Of a DNA stretch of 28,585 nucleotides, positions 1 through 5,150 are shown piece by piece. Made by a program: the position numbers and the translations under genes. The stretch lies in IMG/VR virus record IMGVR_UViG_3300034152_000126, positions 1 to 28,585 of that record; one strand, given 5' to 3'. The stretch comes from a virus. Every line of letters starts with the position of its first letter. Positions within the stretch are counted from its first letter, which is position 1. Under the pieces are notes generated by a model. The model searched no databases, had not been told where the DNA came from, and worked only from the letters and a program-made list of their open reading frames with translations.

Positions 1-119
1 CAGAAGCAGATGCGTTTTTGCGGGCATTTGAGGAGTTTGTTAATGCTAATGGAGGATGGTAGAGGAGGAGAGTAAGATGATCCACACCGGCGCGGGACTT
101 GTTTTCCGAAATGCCCAAC
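1..119 (+). repeat. 119-bp direct repeat, left copy
   Basis: Bases 1-119 are identical to 1689-1807 (offset 1688); identity stops at base 120 (a versus g). The left copy starts at the window edge, so the repeat may extend further. It carries the tail of a small phage-type gene, an AGGAGGAG ribosome-binding site, an ATG at 77, and ends on GCCCAAC, the complement of the integron core box GTTGGGC. In this copy the ATG at 77 runs in frame into the gene that starts at 194; in the right copy the equivalent ATG at 1765 opens only 21 codons, ending at 1830. Confidence 0.97.
3..62 (+). pseudogene. 3' end of a small phage-type gene, cut by the window edge
   Basis: The frame starting at 3 encodes a 19-residue end beginning EADAFLRAFEE and finishing NANGGW before a TAG at 60-62. 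The same residues end the frameshifted gene at 1632-1750, so this is a second copy of at least its last third. I do not recognise the family. Its real start lies outside the window, and whether the upstream part is intact cannot be seen. Confidence 0.5.
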
Positions 120-173
120 AAAGAGGTCAGACTTTGACGCGAAGCGGCAATAGGCTGGACCGTTTGGTTCGAC
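113..173 (-). other. attC-like integron recombination site
   Basis: On the - strand this reads R'' GTCGAAC (one mismatch to RYYYAAC), a short A-rich spacer, an arm GGTCCAG, a central loop, the opposing arm CTGACC, and R' GTTGGGC (perfect GTTRRRY). The R''-side arm carries one extra C, as expected for the extrahelical base of an attC site. The 119-bp repeat ends on this R' box. The paired arms are short, so this is the weakest of the three sites in stem strength. Confidence 0.5.
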
Positions 174-193
174 GCACTCCGCGCAGGATGCCG

Positions 194-370
194 ATGAACT
201 GCTACAAGTGCGGTCGGTTCATCGGATCGGATGGCGACCCCAACGTGTGCGAGGTAGACATTGGAGTGTACGAGGCTGGCTATCCGACGTGTGGCCGGTG
301 CCTGAAACGTGATGCGTCGAACGACCCGGCTCACCGGACTCCGGGGGCTGGATCAACCGAGGAGGATTGA
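194..370 (+). CDS. Small Cys-rich protein, possible zinc-binding
   Basis: Unrecognised 58-residue protein. It begins MNCYKCGRF and carries a second pair in TCGRCLKR, so it has two CxxC motifs about 30 residues apart with one further Cys between them; this fits a small zinc ribbon. The ATG at 194 is chosen because AGG at 185-187 is well placed; ATG 188 is possible, and the frame is open back to an ATG at 77 with a strong ribosome-binding site inside the repeat. It is followed by a GGAGG site and the next gene three bases later. Base composition is balanced, unlike the genome to the right of 2076. Function unknown. Confidence 0.6.
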   Translation: MNCYKCGRFIGSDGDPNVCEVDIGVYEAGYPTCGRCLKRDASNDPAHRTPGAGSTEED

Positions 371-372
371 CT

Positions 373-648
373 ATGACAGAGACCAATGCACAACCGAAAC
401 GCGCCCCCGGAGGTACGTGTGAAGCCGATTGTTCGCCTTCCCCGGCCCCAGGGCAGGTGTGGGACGGAAGTCACGGTGCTCGATTCATCATTAACACGGT
501 AGACTCGAACGGCGTGGTCTCGGGATACTATGTCAACGACGCACCGACCAACTTTTTCCCCGCCGAATACTTCAAGACGCACTACACGATTGATCCGTAC
601 TACAGACGCAAGCCGAACCCGCGGAGGTCAGCAGCAAATGAGCGATAG
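373..648 (+). CDS. Hypothetical phage-type protein
   Basis: A 91-residue protein starting at ATG 373, seven bases after GGAGG (361-365). After a Pro/Cys-rich first 30 residues it contains GQVWDGSHGARF, then a stretch like that of short phage proteins in which a GQVW segment precedes a small beta-rich core. No enzyme motif, signal peptide or membrane segment is visible. Its last 11 bases overlap the start of the next gene at 638, suggesting coupling. Family membership is a guess from resemblance only. Confidence 0.6.
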   Translation: MTETNAQPKRAPGGTCEADCSPSPAPGQVWDGSHGARFIINTVDSNGVVSGYYVNDAPTNFFPAEYFKTHYTIDPYYRRKPNPRRSAANER

Positions 649-1321
649 CGAATGCAGTCTGCTGGACCGTCTTGTTGTGCTTTTCGTCGAACCGGACAGC
701 ATCTACAAGCGCATGGGCCTGGACTGCTATGACCAGGCCAGGGACGCACGTACTTACCAGGGATTCGATCCGGTGATAGCACACCCGCCGTGTCAACGAT
801 GGGGGGCAATGGCCGCAGTCAACTTCGCACGGTGGGGCGGCGAACATAACAGACCCGGCAACGATGGAGGGTTGTTCCGGTTCGCGCTAGACACGGTGAA
901 CCGTTGCGGAGGTGTACTGGAACATCCGGCCAAGACTCGAGCATGGGCCGCGCATGGATTGACCAAGCCAGCGGGAATCGGGTGGCAACCTTGTGGTCAG
1001 GGCTGGACGTGTGAAGTTTGGCAAAGCGCATACGGGCACCGCGCCAACAAGGCCACATGGCTGTATCTCGTCGGTGATCCGCTACCGTTGCGGTGGGAAC
1101 GACCGACCGGGACGCATCAGGTCGGATTCCACGATCAGCGGGGAAAAGCGCGAAACAAGCCGACGCTGGGCCGCAAAGAAGCGCGAGCCACGCCTCCGGA
1201 TTTCGCCGCTGCGCTGGTAAACTTGGCGCGCGGATGTAGCAAGCACAACGCCCCGGATGAGCGGCGCAGTCCGCTCGATCCGATGGTTGGGCAATCTGAA
1301 ACGAAAGGAGACAAGCAATGA
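638..1321 (+). CDS. Phage DNA-methyltransferase-like protein (AHPPC family)
   Basis: This 227-residue protein contains VIAHPPCQRWG at about residues 46-56. That motif resembles the PPC catalytic segment of cytosine-C5 methyltransferases and occurs in a family of short phage proteins often labelled methylase-like. Later stretches GGVLEHPA, YGHRANKATWLYLVG and PPDFAAALVNLA fit that family. It lacks the glycine-rich SAM-binding segment expected at the N-terminus of a full methyltransferase, so activity is doubtful. The start at 638 has GGAGG at 621-625; an in-frame start at 530 is less likely. The last 25 or so codons run through the attC-like stem-loop at 1243-1292, so the C-terminus may be a recombination by-product. 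It overlaps the next gene by ATGA. Confidence 0.6.
   Translation: MSDSECSLLDRLVVLFVEPDSIYKRMGLDCYDQARDARTYQGFDPVIAHPPCQRWGAMAAVNFARWGGEHNRPGNDGGLFRFALDTVNRCGGVLEHPAKTRAWAAHGLTKPAGIGWQPCGQGWTCEVWQSAYGHRANKATWLYLVGDPLPLRWERPTGTHQVGFHDQRGKARNKPTLGRKEARATPPDFAAALVNLARGCSKHNAPDERRSPLDPMVGQSETKGDKQ
1243..1292 (-). other. attC-like integron recombination site
   Basis: On the - strand this reads R'' GCCCAAC (perfect RYYYAAC), arm CGGATCGAGCGG, a short loop, arm CCGCTCATCCG, then R' GTTGTGC (one mismatch to GTTRRRY). The arms pair over 11 bases with one unpaired C on the R''-side arm, the expected position of an attC extrahelical base. Read on the + strand, the rightmost box GTTGGGC is perfect and the left box GCACAAC has one mismatch. 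The site lies inside the 3' end of the gene above. Confidence 0.6.
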
Positions 1322-1611
1322 AGTACAGAAAAAAGCCAGTAGTAATTGAAGCCGTTCAATGGACTGGCGACAACCTAAAAGAAGTGATTGACTTCACGGG
1401 CCTTCATTCGTCCGCAGAGAAATGGACGTGGGAAGAATATGAAGCAGTTGTGGAGAAAGACGGTCTCAAGATATTCACGCTTGAGGGCCCGTTGAAGGCA
1501 TCGGTTCTCGACTGGATCATCAAGGGGGTGAAGGGCGAGTTTTACCCATGCAGATCCGACATTTTCGAGGCCACATATGAGCCTGTGGAAGACATTGCCA
1601 ACGAAACATAA
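1318..1611 (+). CDS. Phage 'MKYRKKP' family protein
   Basis: A 97-residue protein opening MKYRKKPVVIEAVQW. This N-terminus, and the ending with IIKGVKGEFYPC and DIFEATYEPV, are typical of a widespread small phage and prophage protein family of unknown function. AAAGGAG lies about nine bases upstream of the ATG, which overlaps the previous stop as ATGA. The length is normal for the family. It lies between two attC-like sites and ends before a frameshifted small gene. Composition is balanced and A-richer than the structural genes. Confidence 0.85.
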   Translation: MKYRKKPVVIEAVQWTGDNLKEVIDFTGLHSSAEKWTWEEYEAVVEKDGLKIFTLEGPLKASVLDWIIKGVKGEFYPCRSDIFEATYEPVEDIANET

Positions 1612-1631
1612 ACCACTAGGGGAAAAAGAAT

Positions 1632-1750
1632 ATGATTAGCACAATCAAAGAGCTGCAAGACTTTCGGATGATTATATCGTGCCTGGGCCAGAAGCAGATG
1701 CGTTTTTGCGGGCATTTGAGGAGTTTGTTAATGCTAATGGAGGATGGTAG
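1632..1750 (+). pseudogene. Small phage-type gene broken by a frameshift
   Basis: ATG 1632 encodes MISTIKELQDF in one frame; the continuation DDYIVPGPEADAF and onward to NGGW, ending with TAG at 1748-1750, lies in the frame one base earlier. A one-base loss near 1667-1669 would explain this, for example a CTG GAT reduced to CG GAT. Read straight through, the first frame gives an unconvincing 43-residue product ending at 1763. The second half lies within the 119-bp repeat. It could be a true pseudogene, a sequencing error or a recoding site; the family is not recognised. Confidence 0.5.
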
Positions 1751-1807
1751 AGGAGGAGAGTAAGATGATCCACACCGGCGCGGGACTTGTTTTCCGAAAT
1801 GCCCAAC
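1689..1807 (+). repeat. 119-bp direct repeat, right copy
   Basis: Identical to 1-119. The identity ends exactly on GCCCAAC (1801-1807), which on the - strand is the GTTGGGC box of the attC-like site at 1801-1857. Downstream of the box the two copies are unrelated. This is the pattern expected when the same cassette end sits next to two different attC sites. The small frame 1765-1830 starts here with a strong ribosome-binding site but stops inside the stem-loop. Confidence 0.97.
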
Positions 1808-1857
1808 GCCAAGCATCAGGCGCGCTGTAAAGCGTCGCCTGAATGCTCTTGTTAGTC
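1801..1857 (-). other. attC-like integron recombination site (best of three)
   Basis: On the - strand: R'' GACTAAC (one mismatch), arm AGCATTCAGGCGACGCT, loop TTAC, arm AGCGCGCCTGATGCT, and R' GTTGGGC (perfect). The arms pair along their whole length apart from two unpaired bases, both on the R''-side arm, as expected for extrahelical bases that guide integrase strand choice. Length is 57 bp, normal for attC. On the + strand a gene with SD and ATG starts a few bases beyond 1857, so gene direction argues for the opposite orientation; the stem features argue for the - strand. Confidence 0.72.
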
Positions 1858-1869
1858 ATGGAGGTCACG

Positions 1870-2079
1870 ATGGACAAAAAACGATGTAGAACATGCGGCG
1901 GCGAAGGTGCGCTAAAACGTGGATGGACGAACAGCCTGTATTGCTCCGAGTCGTGCGAACGATCACACGTTAGCGCAGTGCATGCGAGCATGCCTGGCGG
2001 AAGACTGCCGCGCCCGAACTGGGTGCCGCATCACATCGGGTTGGAAATACAGCGCAGATGGAAGGGGGTGAGATCGTGA
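1870..2079 (+). CDS. Small zinc-ribbon-like protein
   Basis: A 69-residue protein starting at ATG 1870 (an ATG at 1858 is out of frame; GGAGGT at 1859-1864 is the ribosome-binding site). The N-terminus holds two Cys pairs, RCRTCGGEG and YCSESCERS, about 18 residues apart, a compact zinc ribbon. The C-terminal half ends EIQRRWKG. I recall similar small phage proteins with a Cys-rich head and an HI..EI.RRW tail, but not a named function. The last codons mark the switch to purine-rich DNA. It overlaps the next start as GTGA. Confidence 0.6.
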   Translation: MDKKRCRTCGGEGALKRGWTNSLYCSESCERSHVSAVHASMPGGRLPRPNWVPHHIGLEIQRRWKGVRS

Positions 2080-2279
2080 AGGTGAAGGTGTTGAACATCG
2101 GCAGCTTCGAGGTGATCTTCAACGCCGATGCAGTTACCGAGGATGTGTGGACAGCCGTTCAGGAAGCAGCCGCAGGGTGTGAAGGGGTGTTGAGGGTGAC
2201 GGGGACGCAGGGGCAGGTTCGGGATGCCCTTCCGGAAGAGATCGAGGTGTTGCAGAGGAATGGGGTGATCCCGGGATGA
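2076..2279 (+). CDS. Hypothetical protein
   Basis: A 67-residue acidic protein starting with GTG 2076, which overlaps the previous stop; GGGGG at 2064-2068 supplies the ribosome-binding site. An in-frame ATG at 2058 is the alternative. It is mostly hydrophilic, with segments KVKVLNIGSFEVIF and EVLQRNGVIPG, and shows no recognisable domain. It is the first gene with the strong G-rich coding-strand bias that characterises the rest of the window. Confidence 0.5.
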   Translation: MKVKVLNIGSFEVIFNADAVTEDVWTAVQEAAAGCEGVLRVTGTQGQVRDALPEEIEVLQRNGVIPG

Positions 2280-2334
2280 GATCGATGGAAGACATCCTTT
2301 GAGGTGAGACGAAAGGGGGAGATCGGAGAAGGGC

Positions 2335-2649
2335 GTGGACGAACTCGACAGGCTGTTCAGGGAAGGAACGCCGAAGTGCTTTGAGAGGGTTCGGTTGACC
2401 CCGGCTGATCTCCTGATGGAAGTGTTGAGCCCCCGCCAGTGTGTGGGGGTTCTCCTTTTCTACGTCCATGGGATGGGATACCACCATATCGCCAAGACCT
2501 TCGGGGTTGAGGTGAGTTCGGTGAGGCAGTTGCTGAAGAGGGCGAGAAGGAAGTTGAGGGGAAGGGATGATGTGGTGCGGAAGTTGGTGGATGAGATGAG
2601 GTGTACCTACAGGTACAAGTCGGAAGTGCTTGATTTACCTACCGAGTGA
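2335..2649 (+). CDS. Sigma-70 region 4-like DNA-binding protein
   Basis: A 104-residue protein starting with GTG 2335 after GGAGAAGG. Residues about 32-75 read LSPRQCVGVLLFY, then GMGYHHIAKTFGV, then SSVRQLLKRARRKL. This is the layout of a sigma-factor region 4 helix-turn-helix, where the first helix opens with LSPRQ and the recognition helix is followed by a basic RARRKL. There is no region 2, so it is not a complete sigma factor. Phages carry such proteins as transcription regulators or DNA-binding adaptors. It lies upstream of the ParB-like gene and is preceded by the recurring CGAAAGGGGG leader element. Confidence 0.65.
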   Translation: MDELDRLFREGTPKCFERVRLTPADLLMEVLSPRQCVGVLLFYVHGMGYHHIAKTFGVEVSSVRQLLKRARRKLRGRDDVVRKLVDEMRCTYRYKSEVLDLPTE

Positions 2650-2715
2650 GAAGTTCCCCCGGATGAGATGACCCCCAAAAACACTATTAGGGTGAGAGGA
2701 CGAAAGGGGGTACAC

Positions 2716-3408
2716 GTGGAAGAGACCGCCGCCAAGATCATCGAGATCAAGGTGGAAGACTGCAAGTTGAAACCCATCGAAGAGTTCAAGAGGTTCCAGG
2801 GTGAGTTGAAGACAATCACACGGCCGGACATGGAGTTGCTGAAGGAGAGCATCAGGAAGTCGGGGTTCACAGCCCCGATTTTGCTTTGGAGTGGGAAGGA
2901 CTTCATCCTCGATGGTCACCAGAGGTTGAAGGCAGTGATGGAGTTGAGGGCTGAGGGGTGGGTGGTGAGGGATGGGGTGTTGCCTTACGTGGAGATAATG
3001 GCAGACACGGAGAAGGAAGCACGAGAGATGGTGTTGGCCTTCAACAGCCAATATGGCAGGGTGACATCGAAGGGATTGAGGGACTTCATCGGAGAGGATT
3101 TTGAGGAAGAGATCGGTGACCTCAAGGGGTTCCTGAAGATACCTCACATCGACCTCGAGGCCATGGAGAGGGAGATCAGGGATCAGGGATCGGATGATCC
3201 GGAGATCGAGTTCGCAGAAGAGTTGAGTGAGGAACATCAATACGTGGTGCTGTACTTCCGGAATGAGATGGACTGGCTGCACGCCTTGACGGTGTTGGGC
3301 TTAAAGTCGGTGAAGCCCCTTCATGCGAAGCCGGGGTTCCAGAGCCGAAGTGTCGGGAGAGTGATCGATGGGGTGACCGCCATGTCCAAGATCAGGGAGA
3401 ACCGATGA
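2716..3408 (+). CDS. ParB-like nuclease-domain protein
   Basis: A 230-residue protein. Residues about 10-95 form a ParB/Srx-like N-terminal domain: a KPIEEF strand early on, then PILLW, and FILDGHQRLKAV with the DGHQR box at 66-70, the hallmark nucleotide-binding motif. The remainder has a helical part and a C-terminal region with YVVLYF and VGRVIDGVTAM seen in phage ParB-like proteins. GTG 2716 is chosen because AAAGGGGG precedes it at normal spacing; ATG 2668 in frame has a weak site. The gene overlaps the glycosyltransferase-like gene by ATGA. In phages such proteins often neighbour DNA-modifying enzymes; a CTP-switch or nuclease role is unproven. Confidence 0.8.
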   Translation: MEETAAKIIEIKVEDCKLKPIEEFKRFQGELKTITRPDMELLKESIRKSGFTAPILLWSGKDFILDGHQRLKAVMELRAEGWVVRDGVLPYVEIMADTEKEAREMVLAFNSQYGRVTSKGLRDFIGEDFEEEIGDLKGFLKIPHIDLEAMEREIRDQGSDDPEIEFAEELSEEHQYVVLYFRNEMDWLHALTVLGLKSVKPLHAKPGFQSRSVGRVIDGVTAMSKIRENR

Positions 3409-4181
3409 GGATCAGCCTGTGCGCCCCAAGTTGGAAGAGATCGGGCATGTGTGAGACCCATCACTATCTCCCCTTCGTGAAGTACTATGTTGACCCCTCC
3501 CAATTCGAGGCCTACCGAGAGAAGTTGCCCCCGGAGATCACCGTGATCAAGTGTGATGAGGGAGTACAGGGAAACCTTTGCAGAGTGCGGAATTGGATCA
3601 TGCTGCAGGAGTTCGGGAGTGGGGTGGATGTGGTGGTGTTGGTGGATGATGATCTCAAGGGGATGTACAGGTGGGAGAAGTGTGTGAGGAAGAGGATCGA
3701 CCCCGGTGACTTCCTGTGGTGGGTTGAGAGGACATCGATGTTGGCGAAGGATTGGGGAGCATGGTTTTGGGGGGTCAACGTCAATCAGGATAAACAGGTG
3801 TATCGGGAAGCAACACCCTTCTCGACCCTGTCCTACATCGGTGGGCCATTCCAGGTGTTCCTGAAGGGGAATGATTGCTGGTACGATGAGAGACTTCCGT
3901 TGAAGGAAGACTATGACATGACCCTCCAACACCTGAACAAGCACCGGATTGCCCTGAGGTTGAACGGGGTGTTCTACGTCAGCCGGCAGGTGGAACAGGC
4001 CGGGGGATGTGCAGACTTCCGGAATCGGGAGAGGGAGATCGAGCAGTTCAATCTTCTCCAACGGAAGTGGGGCCCAGACATCGTGAAGAGGGATCGGAAC
4101 CCAAGATCGCATTCATCGAGGAAGGCCAAGAGCCACGATGACATCAACCCACTGATCAAGGTTCCGATCAAGGGAGTGTGA
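3405..4181 (+). CDS. Glycosyltransferase-like protein, possibly TET-associated (TAGT-like)
   Basis: A 258-residue protein with GT-A-type features. After a beta-strand opening (MRISLCAPSWKR) there is GVQGNLCRVRNWI, then VVVLVDDDLKGMYRW with a DDD at 81-83, the usual metal/sugar-nucleotide site, and later YIGGPFQVFLKG and PLKEDYDMTLQHL. This arrangement resembles the TAGT family, glycosyltransferases linked in phages to TET/JBP-type oxygenases that build sugar-modified bases. No oxygenase or complete base methyltransferase lies in the window, so the substrate is unknown. It is coupled to the ParB-like gene upstream and the tiny membrane protein downstream. A non-DNA glycosyl acceptor is possible. 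Confidence 0.65.
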   Translation: MRISLCAPSWKRSGMCETHHYLPFVKYYVDPSQFEAYREKLPPEITVIKCDEGVQGNLCRVRNWIMLQEFGSGVDVVVLVDDDLKGMYRWEKCVRKRIDPGDFLWWVERTSMLAKDWGAWFWGVNVNQDKQVYREATPFSTLSYIGGPFQVFLKGNDCWYDERLPLKEDYDMTLQHLNKHRIALRLNGVFYVSRQVEQAGGCADFRNREREIEQFNLLQRKWGPDIVKRDRNPRSHSSRKAKSHDDINPLIKVPIKGV

Positions 4182-4303
4182 TGAGATGGATGGTGCTGAG
4201 AGTGATCTTCGGCCTGATATGGTACCAAGGGAAGGTCCGCATTGTGATCATCGGATTGATCCTTGTGGTGAGAGATCGAATGAGGGGGAGAGAGGAAACC
4301 TAA
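4181..4303 (+). CDS. Tiny membrane protein
   Basis: A 40-residue frame whose ATG overlaps the glycosyltransferase stop (TGATG), implying coupled translation. Two short hydrophobic stretches, VLRVIFGLIWY and VRIVIIGLILVV, could form one bent or two short membrane segments; the tail is basic (RDRMRGREE). No family is recognised. Coupling and hydrophobicity support a real product, but its size makes this uncertain. Confidence 0.45.
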   Translation: MRWMVLRVIFGLIWYQGKVRIVIIGLILVVRDRMRGREET

Positions 4304-4314
4304 AGGAAGGAGAG

Positions 4315-4353
4315 AGGGGGAGAAGAAGCAGTTGGATGCTTCTTCCACCCCCT
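4315..4353 (+). terminator. Stem-loop before the packaging genes
   Basis: GAAGAAGCA pairs with TGCTTCTTC around the loop GTTGGA, extended outward by GGGG/CCCC across one mismatch. There is no T-run after it, so a classical intrinsic terminator is not shown. Its place between the modification-type genes and terminase suggests a boundary or mRNA-stability element. Confidence 0.4.
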
Positions 4354-4391
4354 CTGGATGGGTGAACTGGAGAGAGATCGAGGTGAGTTGA

Positions 4392-4814
4392 ATGGGAAGA
4401 AGAGTGAAGCTGGATGATGAGTTGCAGAAGAACGCTGTTGACCTGATCTCAATCGGTGTTCCTGAATCCGCGGTGTGTGATGCTGTAGGTATATCAGAAC
4501 AAACGTTTTACAGATGGATGCGTTATGGGGAACAGGGGAAATCACCAGCGTATCGATCATTCTTTGAGGCTATAAAAAAGGGGAGAGCCCGGGCAATCTC
4601 CATGAGGGTGTCGAGAATTTACAAGGCAGGGAAGGAACAGTGGACAGCGAATGCGTGGTGGTTGGAGAGGGTTCGACCTGATCTCTTCGGAAGGATGGAC
4701 AGGCTGGATGCTCAGGTGAGGGGATCGATGAATATCAAGGTGGTGTTCGGGAAGTCGGGCTCGAAGAAGGGACGGCCCCGGAGAGGGGCAGGGAAGCCCT
4801 CAGGGAAGAGTTGA
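4392..4814 (+). CDS. terS: Terminase small subunit (putative)
   Basis: A 140-residue basic protein directly upstream of the large terminase. Residues about 10-45 form a helix-turn-helix: DLISIGVPESAVCDAVGIS then EQTFYRWMRYGEQGKS, followed by a long helix EAIKKGRARA. This HTH plus RW..GE..K..Y..F..A...A layout is typical of phage small terminase subunits, which bind the packaging site on phage DNA and regulate the large subunit. The C-terminus is rich in Gly, Lys and Arg (KKGRPRRGAGK). GAGGTGA lies about six bases before the ATG. Confidence 0.7.
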   Translation: MGRRVKLDDELQKNAVDLISIGVPESAVCDAVGISEQTFYRWMRYGEQGKSPAYRSFFEAIKKGRARAISMRVSRIYKAGKEQWTANAWWLERVRPDLFGRMDRLDAQVRGSMNIKVVFGKSGSKKGRPRRGAGKPSGKS

Positions 4815-5005
4815 TTCCAGTTGAGGGGGAGTACGGGGGGACAGGTGAGATCGTGGCTGTGAGACGGCAGGGGAAGACAGAGTTACAAGGGGTTGAGGGA
4901 TCGATCTTGAGCAGACGCTATCCTGATGGCGACTCACAGGTTCACATAACTGCCCATAATAGGTATTATGTAAACTTGCAAAGGCATTATGATCAAACAA
5001 CTTAG
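4811..5005 (+). CDS. Doubtful small ORF between terminase genes
   Basis: A 64-codon frame from TTG 4811, overlapping the small-terminase stop. The first half has phage-like codon use, but the second half (after about 4930) is AT-richer and contains an inverted repeat at 4955-4970. No domain is visible. It may be noncoding sequence, perhaps packaging-site DNA, that happens to be open. Confidence 0.25.
   Translation: MIPVEGEYGGTGEIVAVRRQGKTELQGVEGSILSRRYPDGDSQVHITAHNRYYVNLQRHYDQTT
4955..4970. repeat. Perfect inverted repeat CATAATA-GG-TATTATG
   Basis: Seven-base arms flank GG within an AT-rich island in an otherwise G-rich genome, between the terminase genes. This could be an operator or part of a packaging signal; the sequence does not decide. 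Confidence 0.5.
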
Positions 5006-5150
5006 GAGTGACGTGTGGATAACCGGAGAGGTGTGATGATCAGGATCGGAGGGGGATGGTGACTTGGATCAGCCTCGAAGGATCGGGTGGTGACAGGGGT
5101 TCGACTTCCACCTGGATCGGTGACCGAAGGGAAGGCTGAGGGGAAGATCG
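5006..5150. other. GATC-dense noncoding stretch before terL
   Basis: No convincing gene is seen here. GATC occurs at 5038, 5044, 5067, 5081, 5115 and 5146 and continues into the first codons of terL at 5170, 5188 and 5193: nine in 159 bases, against under one expected by chance in even composition. Its location between small and large terminase genes makes a packaging-recognition region conceivable. Confidence 0.5.

Noticed and set aside
530-637. Longer start for the methyltransferase-like gene
   Set aside because: The added residues overlap the previous gene out of frame and look like random basic sequence; ATG 638 has GGAGG upstream.
1734-1991. Minus-strand frame of 85 codons across the attC-like site, and 1082-1318 likewise
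   Set aside because: Their sequences are translations of the stem-loop regions, with no plausible start signals. They are useful only as a sign of attC-like DNA.
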